This document shows, piece by piece, positions 8,219-17,800 of a stretch of 36,654 nucleotides of DNA (position 1 is its first letter; the number at the start of each line of letters is the position of its first letter). This DNA is from Clostridia bacterium (lineage in GTDB: Bacteria; Bacillota; Clostridia; TANB77; CAG-508). The notes under the pieces were generated by a model. The model had not been told where the DNA came from. It was given only the letters and a program-made list of their open reading frames with translations, and made no database searches. The stretch is taken from contig JAAWKA010000015.1 in assembly GCA_022797145.1 (NCBI GenBank), forward strand, positions 1 to 36,654. The letters are read 5' to 3'. The position numbers were made by a program, and so were the translations under genes.

Positions 8219-11134
8219 TTATTTTTTTACTTCTTCCATAATGTATATTTCTAATATATCTCCTTCTTTTATATCATTGTAATTTTCAATTTGTAAACCA
8301 CATTCATATCCATAATTAACTTCTTTTGCATCATCTTTAAATCTTTTTAGAGATACTAATTTTCCATCATGTATTACAACATTTTCTCTTATTACTCTTA
8401 TTCCTGCATTTCTTGAAACTTTTCCCTCTGTTACATATGCTCCTGCAATAGTTCCTACATTACTTACTTTAAATGTTTGTCTAACTTCTGCATTTCCTAT
8501 CACCTTTTCTTCAAATACTGGATCTAGCATTCCCTTCATAGCAGCTTCAACATCTTCTATTGCTTGATAAATAACTGAATATTGTTTTATCTCTACTTCA
8601 TCTTTTTTTGCCATATCTCTTGCTATTGCATCTGGTCTTACATTAAAAGCAATTATAATAGCATTTGAGACTTTTGCAAGTGTTACATCTGACTCTGTAA
8701 CTCCTCCAACATTAGAATGAATTACTTTTACTTCTACTTCTTCATTTGATAATTTCTCTAAAGATTGTTTTACAGCTTCTACTGATCCTTGTACATCTGC
8801 TTTTACTATTAAATTTAATTGTTTTAAATTTCCTTTTTCTATCTGACTAAATAAATCATTCAATGTTACCTTTGCTGTCGCATTAATTGTTTTCTCTCTT
8901 TCTTGGCGTTTTCTTCTTTCTATTAAATGTTTTGCTGTTTTTTCATCTTTTACTTCGTAGAAAGTATCTCCTGCTTCTGGTACTTCTGTTAGTCCAATTA
9001 CTTCAACTGGTGTTGATGGTCCTGCTTTTTTAACTTTTTTTCCTTTATCATCTGTCATTGCTCTTATTCTACCTATAACAGAACCAACTACTATTGTATC
9101 TCCAACATCTAATGTTCCTCTTTGTATAAGCATAGTTGCAACAGGTCCCCTTGATTTATCTAATTTTGCTTCTATAACTATTCCTTTGGATTGCTTATTA
9201 GGATTTGCCTTTAATTCTTTCATATCTGCAACTAATAATACCATTTCTAAAAGTCCATCTATATTTATTCTTTTTTTAGCAGATATTTCTACAAATATAG
9301 TATCTCCTCCCCATTCTTCTGGCACTAAATCATATTTAGTTAGTTCCTGTTTTACTTTTTCGGGATTTGCTCCTTCAACATCTATTTTATTTAATGCTAC
9401 AATGATTGGTATTTCTGCTGCTTTTGCATGATTAATTGCTTCTATTGTTTGTGGCATAACTCCATCATTTGCTGCAACTACTAAAATTGCTATATCTGTA
9501 ATTTGTGCTCCTCTTGCTCTCATACTTGTAAATGCTTCATGGCCTGGTGTATCTAAAAAAGTAATTTCTCTATCATTTATCTTTACTTTATATGCCCCTA
9601 TATGTTGTGTAATTCCTCCTGCTTCTCCTTGTATTACATTTGTTTGCCTTACAGCATCTAATAGTGAGGTTTTTCCATGATCAACATGCCCCATAACAAC
9701 AACAACAGGTGGTCTTTCTTTTAATTCTTCTTGTGTATCTTCTGTTTCATCAAATAATATATCTTCTTCTGTTATAGTTTCTTTTTTAATAGCTTTTATT
9801 CCAAATTCCTCTGCAATTAAAAATGCTGTATCAAAATCAATTTCATTATTTATTGTTGCTAGAACTCCATAATTCAATAATTTTTTAATTACTTCTCCAC
9901 TTGTTTTTTTCATTTCCATCGCAAAATCTTTTACTGTTATAGGGTCTGGTATCACTATTTCTGTTAACTGAAATATTTTTTGTTTCACTCTTTCCTCTGA
10001 CTTAGTCACTCTTTTTTTATTTTTTCTTCCTCTTTGAGTTGTTAAATCATAAAAATCTAACATTCCTCCATCTTGCTCATTAAACATATTAGATAGCTTA
10101 TCTGTCTGCTTTAAAGTTTTTAATTTATCTTCATTAATTTCAAATTTAGCAGATTTTTTTTGTTTTGTATTGCTTTTTTTATTTGCTTTATTTTCTTCAA
10201 ATCTGTTTTGTTTTTGTTTATCTATAGATTTATTGTATTCTCTTACAATATCCTTTTCTACTACTTCTGTCATTATATTTTTTATATTCTTTTCAATACC
10301 TTTTTCATCTAAAGGCCTTTTTGTATATCCTTCATTATTGTTTTTATAATTATTGTTCTTTTGTTTGTTATATGCACCATTTTGCATATTATTAAAGTTC
10401 TTATTATTTCTATATGCATTATTATTTCTTTGATTATAACCTACATTATCATTTCTATTATCTCCAAAATTTCTTACTACATTATTGTTTTTGTAATTAT
10501 TAGATTTTTGATTATTATACTTAGTATCTTGAAAGTTAGTCTTTTTCTCTGAATTATTATATGTATTATTTTTAATATTATTTTGTTTTTTTGATTTAGG
10601 TTGCTCTTCTATAATTTTTACACTTTCTTCCTTTTCTATTTTTTCCTCAATTTTTTGATGCTCTTCTTCCTTTTGCTCTATATTTATTGTCTCTTTTATT
10701 TCTATATTTTGTTCTGTTTTTTCTTCTTTTTTATTATTTAATCCAAATAGTTCACTTACTGTCATAGGTTTTGTTGGTTTATTTCTGTATACTATATTAA
10801 AATCTTTATTATTATTTCTTTCTAAAAATCCTACTTCCTTTTTTCTTTCGTTTTTTCTTTTTTCCTCTTGTTTTTTTACAACTTCTTCATCTGTAATAAT
10901 AACTTCTCTTCTTATGATAACTGGTGTATCATTTTTACTCTTTTTTTCTGTTGGCTTTTCTAGTTTCTGATTCTTTAAATTTTTAAAACTTTCTTCTATT
11001 TTTTCTGCAACTTTTTGTTCAACAGCACTTAAATGATTTTTAACCTCTATTCCTAATTTATTTGCTATTTCAATAATTTCTTTACTGGTTAAGTTTAGTT
11101 TCTTTGCTATTTCATGTATTTTAATCTTACCCAA
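8219..11134 (-). CDS. infB: Translation initiation factor IF-2
   Basis: GTPase that delivers initiator fMet-tRNA to the 30S subunit. I place the start at TTG 11134 (971 aa) because GGGGGTG precedes it and the product then begins [11 protein letters not shown], as IF-2 proteins do; the upstream ATG at 11149 adds five residues. Domains: an IF2_N helical bundle at ~1-55; a long low-complexity linker (~60-380) rich in Lys/Glu and then Asn; a second IF2_N near 400-455; the GTPase with [18 protein letters not shown] and NKID from ~485; then beta-barrel and C-terminal tRNA-binding domains. It overlaps ylxQ by eight bases. The Asn-rich linker (~190-280) is unusual in composition. No in-frame CGG was seen in more than 970 codons. 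Confidence 0.95.
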   Translation of the reverse strand: MGKIKIHEIAKKLNLTSKEIIEIANKLGIEVKNHLSAVEQKVAEKIEESFKNLKNQKLEKPTEKKSKNDTPVIIRREVIITDEEVVKKQEEKRKNERKKEVGFLERNNNKDFNIVYRNKPTKPMTVSELFGLNNKKEEKTEQNIEIKETINIEQKEEEHQKIEEKIEKEESVKIIEEQPKSKKQNNIKNNTYNNSEKKTNFQDTKYNNQKSNNYKNNNVVRNFGDNRNDNVGYNQRNNNAYRNNKNFNNMQNGAYNKQKNNNYKNNNEGYTKRPLDEKGIEKNIKNIMTEVVEKDIVREYNKSIDKQKQNRFEENKANKKSNTKQKKSAKFEINEDKLKTLKQTDKLSNMFNEQDGGMLDFYDLTTQRGRKNKKRVTKSEERVKQKIFQLTEIVIPDPITVKDFAMEMKKTSGEVIKKLLNYGVLATINNEIDFDTAFLIAEEFGIKAIKKETITEEDILFDETEDTQEELKERPPVVVVMGHVDHGKTSLLDAVRQTNVIQGEAGGITQHIGAYKVKINDREITFLDTPGHEAFTSMRARGAQITDIAILVVAANDGVMPQTIEAINHAKAAEIPIIVALNKIDVEGANPEKVKQELTKYDLVPEEWGGDTIFVEISAKKRINIDGLLEMVLLVADMKELKANPNKQSKGIVIEAKLDKSRGPVATMLIQRGTLDVGDTIVVGSVIGRIRAMTDDKGKKVKKAGPSTPVEVIGLTEVPEAGDTFYEVKDEKTAKHLIERRKRQEREKTINATAKVTLNDLFSQIEKGNLKQLNLIVKADVQGSVEAVKQSLEKLSNEEVEVKVIHSNVGGVTESDVTLAKVSNAIIIAFNVRPDAIARDMAKKDEVEIKQYSVIYQAIEDVEAAMKGMLDPVFEEKVIGNAEVRQTFKVSNVGTIAGAYVTEGKVSRNAGIRVIRENVVIHDGKLVSLKRFKDDAKEVNYGYECGLQIENYNDIKEGDILEIYIMEEVKK

Positions 11135-11450
11135 TAATTTCACCCCCATTTATAATTTTTATTATCTCTTTTGATAAGTTAACATTTTTTATCCCTATTA
11201 CAGCTTTATTACTTTTTCCTATCGCTTTACTAATTTGTTCTATTTTTCCAAAAAAATATATATCAATTTTTTCTTCTTTACATAAAAATTCAAATTTTCT
11301 TTTTGTTCTTTCTGATGCATCTTCTGCTACTATAATAAGTTTTATTTTATGTTTTTTTATTAATTCTATACAGATATCTGTTCCAGAACATATATCTCCT
11401 GCTTTTGTACAAATTCCTAATAATCCTAATACTTTTTGATTATTTATCAA
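11127..11450 (-). CDS. ylxQ: L7Ae-family ribosomal-protein-like YlxQ
   Basis: L7Ae/L30e-fold RNA-binding protein of unknown precise role, encoded between ylxR and infB in most Bacillota. The family pattern is visible: [18 protein letters not shown], then [15 protein letters not shown] and a Gly-Lys-containing helix ([11 protein letters not shown]). I favour TTG at 11450, which has AGAGGTG six bases upstream; GTG at 11459 would add three residues. The start lies inside the 3' end of ylxR and the stop overlaps the start of infB, indicating tight translational coupling. Confidence 0.9.
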   Translation of the reverse strand: MINNQKVLGLLGICTKAGDICSGTDICIELIKKHKIKLIIVAEDASERTKRKFEFLCKEEKIDIYFFGKIEQISKAIGKSNKAVIGIKNVNLSKEIIKIINGGEIIG

Positions 11451-11700
11451 GCATAACACCTCTTAATTTTTCATATATCTCTTCTTCTATTTTGGTTTCA
11501 AATACTCTCTCAATTCTTTTAGTTTTTATTGCTTTTTCTAAGCACTGTATATTATCACAAAGATATGCTCCTCTTCCTTGCATTTTTCCAGTTTTATCAA
11601 TGTTTATTTGATTTTCTTTATTTTTCACAATTCTAATCAATTCTTTTTTATCTTTTTTTACATTACATCCCATACATGTTCTTTGTGGTATCTTTTTCAT
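11440..11700 (-). CDS. ylxR: YlxR/DUF448 RNA-binding protein
   Basis: Small nucleic-acid-binding protein encoded after nusA. Family motifs present in the 86-aa product: PQRTCMGCNVKKDKKEL at the N-terminus and GKMQGRGAYLCDNIQCLEKA in the middle. The Bacillus relative has been reported to bind RNase P RNA and modulate RNase P (name RnpM). Start ATG at 11700, shortly after the nusA stop (11743). It overlaps ylxQ by 11 bases with the start chosen here. Confidence 0.93.
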   Translation of the reverse strand: MKKIPQRTCMGCNVKKDKKELIRIVKNKENQINIDKTGKMQGRGAYLCDNIQCLEKAIKTKRIERVFETKIEEEIYEKLRGVMLDK

Positions 11701-11742
11701 TTTAGTATACCCCCAATTTATCTTATTATTTTTATTGCAATA

Positions 11743-12819
11743 TTATTCTTGTTGCATTTTTTGAATCATCTCTCTAAACTGTGTTTCTGACTTTATGTCT
11801 ATTTTCCAATTAGTTAATTTGGCTGCAAGTCTAGCATTTTGTCCTGATTTACCTATAGCTAAAGATAATTGATCATCTGGTACTATTACTTGTGCAAATT
11901 TTTCTTCTTCTTTTATATCTACTGCCATTACTTGAGCTGGTAATAAAGCCGCCGCTATGTATATTGCTGGATCTTTGTTCCATTCTATAACATCTATTTT
12001 CTCTCCATTTAATTCATTTATAATATTCTGAATTCTAACTCCTTTTTGTCCCACACATGAACCTACTGGATCTATATTTTCATTTGTAGAGTATACTGCC
12101 ACTTTACTTCTATTTCCTGCATCTCTAGAAACACTTTTTATTTCAATTAGCCCTTCATATATTTCAGGTATTTCAAATTCAAACAATTTTCTTACAAAGT
12201 CTGCATGTGCTCTTGATACAATAACTTGTGGAGTACCTTTTAACCCTTTAACTACCTCTAAAACATAGCCTCTTATTTTATCATTTACTTTATATGTTTC
12301 TGTTGGTATTTGTTCTTTTGTTGGCATTACTCCTTCTAGTTTTCCCAAATCCATAACAACAATATTTTCATCTACTTTTTGAATAATTCCAGAAACAATC
12401 TCTCCTTTTCTGTCATTAAACTCTGTATATACAATTTCTCTCTCAGCTTCTCTTAATTTTTGTATAATTACCTGTTTTGCTGTTTGGGCCGCAATTCTAC
12501 CAAAATCTTTTGGTATCATTTCTATGTCTACATTATCTCCAATTTCTAATTTTTTACTTATTTTTTTTGCCTCATTTATGTTTATTTGTAATTTTGAATC
12601 TTCTACTACTTCTACTACTTCCTTTATTGCATATAAATGTGCTTCACCTGTTTTATTATCCATTACTACTTTTACATTTTCTGCTGAATCAAAATTTCTT
12701 TTATATGCTGTTAATAATGCTGCTTCTATCGCCTCTATTAGATATGCTTTTTGTATTCCTTTCTCTTTTTCTAATTCTTCTAATGCTAATATTAACTCTT
12801 TATTATCAATTGCTTTCAT
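11743..12819 (-). CDS. nusA: Transcription termination/antitermination factor NusA
   Basis: RNA polymerase-associated elongation factor affecting pausing, intrinsic termination and antitermination. The 358-aa protein has the N-terminal RNAP-binding domain (to ~130), an S1 domain (~135-200, with EIVSGIIQKVDENIVVMDLGKLEGVMP), and two KH domains, the first with DPVGSCVGQKGVRIQNI and the second with LSLAIGKSGQNARLAAKLTGW-like sequence (here LTNWKIDIKS). It lacks the acidic repeats of proteobacterial NusA, normal for Bacillota. In some Bacillota NusA represses its own operon through a leader terminator, and a candidate hairpin is present upstream of rimP. Confidence 0.95.
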   Translation of the reverse strand: MKAIDNKELILALEELEKEKGIQKAYLIEAIEAALLTAYKRNFDSAENVKVVMDNKTGEAHLYAIKEVVEVVEDSKLQININEAKKISKKLEIGDNVDIEMIPKDFGRIAAQTAKQVIIQKLREAEREIVYTEFNDRKGEIVSGIIQKVDENIVVMDLGKLEGVMPTKEQIPTETYKVNDKIRGYVLEVVKGLKGTPQVIVSRAHADFVRKLFEFEIPEIYEGLIEIKSVSRDAGNRSKVAVYSTNENIDPVGSCVGQKGVRIQNIINELNGEKIDVIEWNKDPAIYIAAALLPAQVMAVDIKEEEKFAQVIVPDDQLSLAIGKSGQNARLAAKLTNWKIDIKSETQFREMIQKMQQE

Positions 12820-12847
12820 TTTTCCGCTTCCTTTCTTATTTTATATT

Positions 12848-13313
12848 TTACTCTTCTTTCCAATTATATATAGTTTTTACCCTTGCTATATTTTTTCTTT
12901 CAATTTTATTTATACCTTTTTCTACTTGTATTTGTATTGTTTCATTATCTATTGCTTTTAATACTCCAGTTATTTGTTTTTGTTTTTCAAGTGGTTTATA
13001 TAAGCTAACTTCTACCTCTTTTCCGTAAATTATCATAAAAATGTTTATCTTTTCTTAAAACTCTTTCAAGTCCTGATGAAGATACCTCTAAAAAATATTG
13101 TTCCTTTATATAGTCTGCCTCATCTAACAAATCCATAATTTCATTATTTACTTTTTCACAATCTTCAATATTAATTCCATCTTGTTTGTCTATGAATATT
13201 CTTAAAAAGTAATTCTTCCCTTCTTTAACATATTCTACATCATAAAGTTCGTATCCTAAATTATTGATAGTTTCTTCTAAAAGCTTCTCTACTTTTTCTT
13301 CTATATTAGCCAA
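12848..13313 (-). CDS. rimP: Ribosome maturation factor RimP, read through a +1 frameshift at CGG
   Basis: RimP assists 30S assembly. The start is TTG 13313, six bases after GGAGG (13320-13324); an upstream ATG (13334) overlaps that site. The first frame gives the N-terminal domain (LLEETINNLGYELYDVEYVK) and the signature VSSSGLERVLRKDKHFYDNL, then meets an in-frame CGG (codon 97, 13023-13025) and would stop five codons later. Skipping the C gives DNL-G-KEVEVSLYKPL and the complete C-terminal domain (VLKAIDNETIQIQVEKG), 154 aa overall, exactly RimP size. The Gly so created is at a position conserved as Gly in RimP homologues. No other in-frame CGG was seen. It is the first gene of the operon, directly before nusA. 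Confidence 0.88.
13023..13025 (-). other. +1 frameshift site: CGG codon 97 of rimP
   Basis: Minus strand reads AAT TTA CGG AAA AGA in the incoming frame and TTA (C) GGA AAA GAG GTA in the outgoing frame. Conserved RimP sequence is continuous only across this shift. The Gly at this point in RimP proteins supports insertion of Gly from GGA after the C is skipped. Confidence 0.78.
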
Positions 13314-13341
13314 ACTAAACCTCCTTCTAAACATATATAAA

Positions 13342-13362
13342 GAGTGGGATTTGTTCCCACTC
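13342..13362 (-). promoter_or_regulatory. Leader hairpin of the rimP-nusA operon (candidate NusA-responsive attenuator)
   Basis: Perfect 8-bp GC-containing stem (13342-13349 with 13355-13362, GAGTGGGA/TCCCACTC, 5-base loop). It lies about 20 bases downstream of the predicted start site and upstream of the rimP ribosome site. On the minus strand the stem is followed by TTTATATATG, a weak interrupted U-tract, the type that depends on NusA. It might alternatively be only the galE terminator, but the operon promoter at 13389-13417 lies upstream of it, so operon transcripts must pass through it. Confidence 0.6.
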
Positions 13363-13388
13363 CTCTAGTATTAATTTTTGCTAGTAGT

Positions 13389-13417
13389 ATTATATCTATT
13401 TTTTATTAAAAAATCAA
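13389..13417 (-). promoter_or_regulatory. Promoter of the rimP-nusA-infB-truB operon
   Basis: Minus strand: -35 TTGATT (13412-13417), 17-base spacer, -10 TATAAT (13389-13394). The predicted start is near 13382, giving a ~70-base leader that contains the hairpin at 13342-13362. Confidence 0.7.
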
Positions 13418-13444
13418 TAGTTTTAAAAAATTTCTTAAAATAAA

Positions 13445-14473
13445 TTAATTATTTGGATGTTTTTTATTATCTTTATTTTTTACAATAAATTTCCAAGTGT
13501 CTTCACACATCTCTTCTATTCCTTTTTCTGTTTGCCAATTTAATTCCTGTTTTGCTTTTTGTGGATCAGCATATGATGTTGCTATATCTCCTGCTCTTCT
13601 TGGCATAATTTTATATGGTACTTTTTTATTTGTTACTCTTTCAAATGTTTTTACCATATCTAATACACTATACCCTTTTCCTGTTCCTAAATTATATGTA
13701 TATATACCTTTACTCTCTTTGTCTAATTTTTCTAGTGCTTTTATATGTCCCTTAGCTAAATCTACTACATGTATGTAATCTCTTACTCCTGTTCCATCTG
13801 GGGTGCTATAATCATTTCCAAATACTGATAATTCTTTTAGCCTTCCTTCTGCAACTTGTGATATATATGGCATAAGATTATTTGGTATTCCATTAGGTTC
13901 TTCTCCTATTAATCCACTCTCATGTGCTCCTACTGGATTAAAGTACCTTAATATTGCAATATCCCATGAATTATCTGATTTATATAAATCTTGTAATATT
14001 TGTTCTATATATAATTTTGATGTTCCATATGGGTTAGTAGTCCCTCCTATTGTACATTCTTCTGTTATCGGTATTGTTTGTGGATCTCCATATACTGTTG
14101 CTGATGAACTAAATATAAATTTTTTCACCTTATATTCTCTCATCACATCTAATAACACTAATGCTCCTGATACATTGTTCATATAATACTCTATAGGTTT
14201 TTCCACTGATTCTCCTACTGCTTTATACCCTGCAAAATTTAATACTGCTTCTATTTTATTTTCTTCAAATACGTTTTTTAAATCTTCTCTATCTAAATAG
14301 TTTATTTCATAAAATTTAAAATCTTTTTTTGTTATTTGTTTTATTTGATCTAATACTTCCCTCTTACTATTTGAAAAATTGTCTATTATGACTATATCTT
14401 TCCCAGCATTTAATAATTCAACAACTGTATGACTCCCTATATATCCTGTTCCTCCTGTTACTAAAATTGACAT
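13445..14473 (-). CDS. galE: UDP-glucose 4-epimerase
   Basis: NAD-dependent short-chain dehydrogenase that interconverts UDP-glucose and UDP-galactose for surface polysaccharide or galactose use. The full 342-aa length has the N-terminal cofactor motif GGTGYIGSH, the catalytic Ser in SSSATVYG and the YGTSK Tyr/Lys pair near 150, plus [12 protein letters not shown] and the conserved [15 protein letters not shown] stretch. It stands alone between the flavin reductase gene and the rimP operon. Confidence 0.95.
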   Translation of the reverse strand: MSILVTGGTGYIGSHTVVELLNAGKDIVIIDNFSNSKREVLDQIKQITKKDFKFYEINYLDREDLKNVFEENKIEAVLNFAGYKAVGESVEKPIEYYMNNVSGALVLLDVMREYKVKKFIFSSSATVYGDPQTIPITEECTIGGTTNPYGTSKLYIEQILQDLYKSDNSWDIAILRYFNPVGAHESGLIGEEPNGIPNNLMPYISQVAEGRLKELSVFGNDYSTPDGTGVRDYIHVVDLAKGHIKALEKLDKESKGIYTYNLGTGKGYSVLDMVKTFERVTNKKVPYKIMPRRAGDIATSYADPQKAKQELNWQTEKGIEEMCEDTWKFIVKNKDNKKHPNN

Positions 14474-14523
14474 ATCTATTCCTCCATTTATTAATATATT
14501 TTGGCTTATTATATATTAAATTT

Positions 14524-15072
14524 TTATTTTAGGCAAATTCCTCTATCTCCTACTTTTTTATTTGCTACATAATATTCATTTCCAAGATAAGTAAGTAAGT
14601 TTGCTTTTGGTATATTTATTTTATCATTTTGTATAATTTCTTTTTTCGCATTTACATTTATTATTTTTCCTATAAACATATGATGTGATCCTAACTCTTC
14701 TATTTTTATTACCTCACATTCTAAATTTATTGGACATTCTTCTATAGCTGGACATTTTACTAATCTACATGCTTCTTTTGTTAGTTTTGCTTCTTTAAAT
14801 TTATCTAATTCTGAGCCAGATTTAGTTCCACAAAAATCTGCTTGCCATACTAAATTTTCATCTGGAATATTGATTACAAATTCACGAGTTTCTTTTATCA
14901 TTTTATATGAATATCTTGTTGGTCTAATAGATACATACACTAGTGGTGGTTCAGAATTTAATATTCCTGTCCAAGCTATTGTTATAATATTTGAATTTTC
15001 CATACTTCCACAGGATACCATTACAGTTGGAATTGGTGCTAATATAGTTTGTGGTTTTAATGATTGTTTCAT
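14524..15072 (-). CDS. Flavin reductase-like, FMN-binding split-barrel protein
   Basis: A 182-aa protein of the flavin reductase/flavoredoxin-like split-barrel family, expected to bind FMN in the cytosol. Family features: PTVMVSCGSMENSNIITIAWTG at the N-terminus, PPLVYVSIRPTRYSY, EFVINIP, and DFCGTKSGSELDKF; C-terminal HHMFIGKI. The start ATG at 15072 follows a strong GGAGGG site. The physiological substrate is not evident from context. Confidence 0.85.
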   Translation of the reverse strand: MKQSLKPQTILAPIPTVMVSCGSMENSNIITIAWTGILNSEPPLVYVSIRPTRYSYKMIKETREFVINIPDENLVWQADFCGTKSGSELDKFKEAKLTKEACRLVKCPAIEECPINLECEVIKIEELGSHHMFIGKIINVNAKKEIIQNDKINIPKANLLTYLGNEYYVANKKVGDRGICLK

Positions 15073-15090
15073 AATTTCCCTCCTTTTAGT

Positions 15091-15123
15091 TAATAATAAA
15101 TTATATGAAATAATTTATTATTA
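15091..15123 (-). terminator. AT-rich hairpin after rnr
   Basis: Perfect 14-bp inverted repeat, arms 15091-15104 and 15110-15123, five-base loop, immediately after the rnr stop and before the flavin reductase ribosome site. The stem is pure A/T and there is no U-tract, so termination strength is doubtful; it could instead shape the 5' end of the next transcript. Confidence 0.4.
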
Positions 15124-15138
15124 ATAACAAATATTATT

Positions 15139-17256
15139 TTATTCTTTCACTTTTGCAAATGCTACTTTTCTTGTTTCTTTATCTGCATGTATTACTTGTA
15201 CTTTTATTGTATCTCCAATTCTATATGTTTTTTTTGAATTTTCACCAACTAAAATTTTATGTTCATCATCATAAATAAAATATTCTTTTTCTCCTAAATC
15301 TTCAAAGCGAATAAGTCCTTCTATTGTGTTTTCTAATTCTACAAATATTCCAAAAGCTGTAACACTACTAATTATTCCATTATATATTTCTCCAATTTTA
15401 TCTTGCATAAATTCTGCTTTTTTAAGTTCTATACTGTCTCTTTGAGCTTTTGTTGCTAGTTTTTCTCTTTCAGAAGACTGTTGTGCCACTTTATTTGCTA
15501 GTTTTATATAATCTTGTTTAACTTCTTCTTTTATATTATAGTTTTTTTCTAAGTATTTTGATATTATTCTATGAATAAACAAATCTGGATATCTCCTTAT
15601 TGGTGATGTAAAATGACAATAATATTTACTTGCTAAACCAAAATGTCCTTTATTTTCACTTTCATATCGTGCAACTTTTAAAGCCCTTAATATTAATGTA
15701 GATATAACAATTTCTTCTGGCTTTTCTTTTATTTGTTCCAATATTTTAGCAAACTCTTTTGGATATATATTTTCTTTATTTCCCTTTATTCTATATCCAA
15801 AACCATATAAAAACTTATTTAATTCTTGTATTTTTTCTAAGTCTGGGGGTTCATGTACTCTATAAATAAATGGTGCCTCTAACCAATAAAATTTTTCTGC
15901 TATTGTTTCATTTGCTATTAACATAAATTGCTCTATTAGAGTATTTGCAAATGTTAATTCATATTTTCCAATTTCAACTACTTTTCCATCTTTATCTAAT
16001 TTTATTTTAGTCTCTGGTATATCTAAATCTAAAGTTCCTTCATTTTTTCGTCTCTGTTCTAATATTCTTGCTAATTCCCCCATTTGCTTAAATTGACTTA
16101 TATATTTTTTATACTTGCTTATTACTTTTGAGTCTAAATTTTCTAATATCTTATTTACATTCTCATATGTCATTCTTTCAGTTACATTGATAATCCCCTT
16201 ATATATTTCAGATGAAATTACATTTCCTTTGTTATCTATTTCCATTTCAATAGATAATGTAAATCTATCTTCTCCTTCATTTAAACTACAAACTCCATTT
16301 GAAAGTTTTTTTGGTAACATTGGTATTACTCTATCTAGCATATATATGCTAGTCCCTCTTCTAAATGCCTCTTTATCTATGTTTGTATCTTCTTTTACAT
16401 AGTAACTAACATCTGCAATATGAACTCCTAATTTATAATTTCCATTCTGCATTCTTTCCACACATACTGCATCATCTAGATCTTTTGCATCTTCCCCATC
16501 TATTGTAAATATTGTTTTTCCCCTTAAATCTACTCTATTAGGAATATCTCTTTTTTGTATCTCATTTTTTATTTGCTTAGTCTCTTCCAATACAAATTTA
16601 GGAAATTCATATGGTAAGTCATATTGCTTTATTAATGATAACATATCTACACCAATTTGGTCTTTGTCTCCTAATATTTCTATTATTTTCCCTTCTGCAT
16701 TTTTTTCCTTCTGCGGATATTTAATTAATTCAACTACTACTTTTTGATTATCTTTTGCATTAAAAAAATTCTTTTTCGAGATAAATATATCTGTCAAGAT
16801 TTTTTTATCATCTGGTATAACAAATCCAAAGTTTTTACTGTTTTTAAATATTCCTACTACCTTTTTGATTTCTCTTTTCGTAATTTTTACAATTTTTGCT
16901 TCTTTGTTTTTGTTTTGCTGTTCTTCCATTATTTGTATTAGCACCTTATCTCCATTTAGTGCATTATTTGTATATTGTTGTGGAATATATATTTCTTCTG
17001 AAGTATTTATTTCTACAAATCCAAAACCTTTTTGATTTGCCTTATATATTCCTTCTATATATTTTTCTTCTATTGGAATATATCTATTTTTTTTGTTTCT
17101 TGTAATTTTAAAATTTTGTTCTAATTTTTCTAATACTTCTTTTAATTTAGAAATTTCATCTTTTGGAACTTCAAAAAACTCTGCTATTTCTCTTAGCTTC
17201 ATTGGTACATATTGTTTATTCTTTATAAATTCTAAAATTTTTTCTTCTCTGTTCAT
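15139..17256 (-). CDS. rnr: Ribonuclease R
   Basis: Processive 3'-5' exoribonuclease of the RNB family that degrades structured RNA and takes part in rRNA quality control. The 705 aa contain an N-terminal winged helix (to ~65), two cold-shock domains (~65-210), the RNB catalytic core with FTIDGEDAKDLDDAV (metal-binding Asp cluster near 255), GVHIADVSYYV and HFTSPIRRYPDL, and a C-terminal S1 domain (~625-700). An in-frame stop two codons upstream fixes the ATG at 17256, although GGAG lies about 18 bases before it, unusually far. It sits downstream of secG, a common pairing in Bacillota. No CGG codons were seen. Confidence 0.95.
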   Translation of the reverse strand: MNREEKILEFIKNKQYVPMKLREIAEFFEVPKDEISKLKEVLEKLEQNFKITRNKKNRYIPIEEKYIEGIYKANQKGFGFVEINTSEEIYIPQQYTNNALNGDKVLIQIMEEQQNKNKEAKIVKITKREIKKVVGIFKNSKNFGFVIPDDKKILTDIFISKKNFFNAKDNQKVVVELIKYPQKEKNAEGKIIEILGDKDQIGVDMLSLIKQYDLPYEFPKFVLEETKQIKNEIQKRDIPNRVDLRGKTIFTIDGEDAKDLDDAVCVERMQNGNYKLGVHIADVSYYVKEDTNIDKEAFRRGTSIYMLDRVIPMLPKKLSNGVCSLNEGEDRFTLSIEMEIDNKGNVISSEIYKGIINVTERMTYENVNKILENLDSKVISKYKKYISQFKQMGELARILEQRRKNEGTLDLDIPETKIKLDKDGKVVEIGKYELTFANTLIEQFMLIANETIAEKFYWLEAPFIYRVHEPPDLEKIQELNKFLYGFGYRIKGNKENIYPKEFAKILEQIKEKPEEIVISTLILRALKVARYESENKGHFGLASKYYCHFTSPIRRYPDLFIHRIISKYLEKNYNIKEEVKQDYIKLANKVAQQSSEREKLATKAQRDSIELKKAEFMQDKIGEIYNGIISSVTAFGIFVELENTIEGLIRFEDLGEKEYFIYDDEHKILVGENSKKTYRIGDTIKVQVIHADKETRKVAFAKVKE

Positions 17257-17356
17257 TTTTTACTACTATGTGTTCTCCTTATATTAATTTTATTTTATCT
17301 TTTTAGCCTTTAATAATAATTTTATATTGTTAATTTATTTTATAAAATTATATAAT

Positions 17357-17386
17357 AAAAAATTGAGACAATTTATTAATTGCCCC
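17357..17386 (-). terminator. Intrinsic terminator after secG
   Basis: Minus strand GGGGCAATT and AATTGTCTC (17378-17386 and 17365-17373) form a 9-bp stem with two G-U pairs and a 4-base loop, followed by AATTTTTTATT. It separates secG from rnr. Confidence 0.65.
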
Positions 17387-17405
17387 TTTATTATTTACTT
17401 ATATT

Positions 17406-17654
17406 TTAGATTACATACATGATTGAAAGCATAATTGTTAAAATTGCAAATATTATGCCTAGTATAATTGTCCATCTTTTTAATTTTCCTTCTTTAGTTC
17501 TAGATTTATTTTTTTCAAAAAAATTATTTGAAGAAGAACCCGCTATTGCTCCAGACATTCCCCCATCATCTTTTGATTGCATCATTGCTACAATTATTAA
17601 CGCTAAACATACTAAAATATATGTTACTATTAAAACATACTTCACTATTTCCAT
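17406..17654 (-). CDS. secG: Preprotein translocase subunit SecG
   Basis: Small membrane subunit of the SecYEG channel. The 82 aa contain two membrane helices (residues ~5-25 and ~60-82) and between them the family loop with MQSKDDGGMSGAIAGSSSNNFF. The start ATG at 17654 follows a GGAGGATG site. It has its own promoter (17699-17727), divergent from that of the small ORF at 17801. Confidence 0.92.
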   Translation of the reverse strand: MEIVKYVLIVTYILVCLALIIVAMMQSKDDGGMSGAIAGSSSNNFFEKNKSRTKEGKLKRWTIILGIIFAILTIMLSIMYVI

Positions 17655-17698
17655 CTATACATCCTCCTCAAGGTTTTTACTAAATTTATAACATTGAT

Positions 17699-17727
17699 AT
17701 TTTAGCATACTCTAATATTAATTGCAA
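17699..17727 (-). promoter_or_regulatory. secG promoter
   Basis: Minus strand: -35 TTGCAA (17722-17727), 17-base spacer, -10 TAAAAT (17699-17704). It lies back to back with the plus-strand promoter at 17734-17762; the two -35 boxes are six bases apart and share the self-complementary sequence TTGCAA. Confidence 0.65.
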
Positions 17728-17733
17728 ATGTTT

Positions 17734-17762
17734 TTGCAAAAATATTTTTTCTATGCTATAAT
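17734..17762 (+). promoter_or_regulatory. Promoter of the small membrane ORF
   Basis: -35 TTGCAA (17734-17739), 17-base spacer, -10 TATAAT (17757-17762). It is a good housekeeping match placed about 40 bases before the ATG at 17801. Confidence 0.65.
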
Positions 17763-17800
17763 ATTATTATACAAATATTTTTTGAAAGGATGGTTGTAAA

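Noticed and set aside
10361..13028. Long plus-strand ORFs opposite infB and nusA
   Set aside because: They are low-complexity Leu/Ile/Phe-rich shadows of minus-strand genes, with no ribosome sites or family resemblance.
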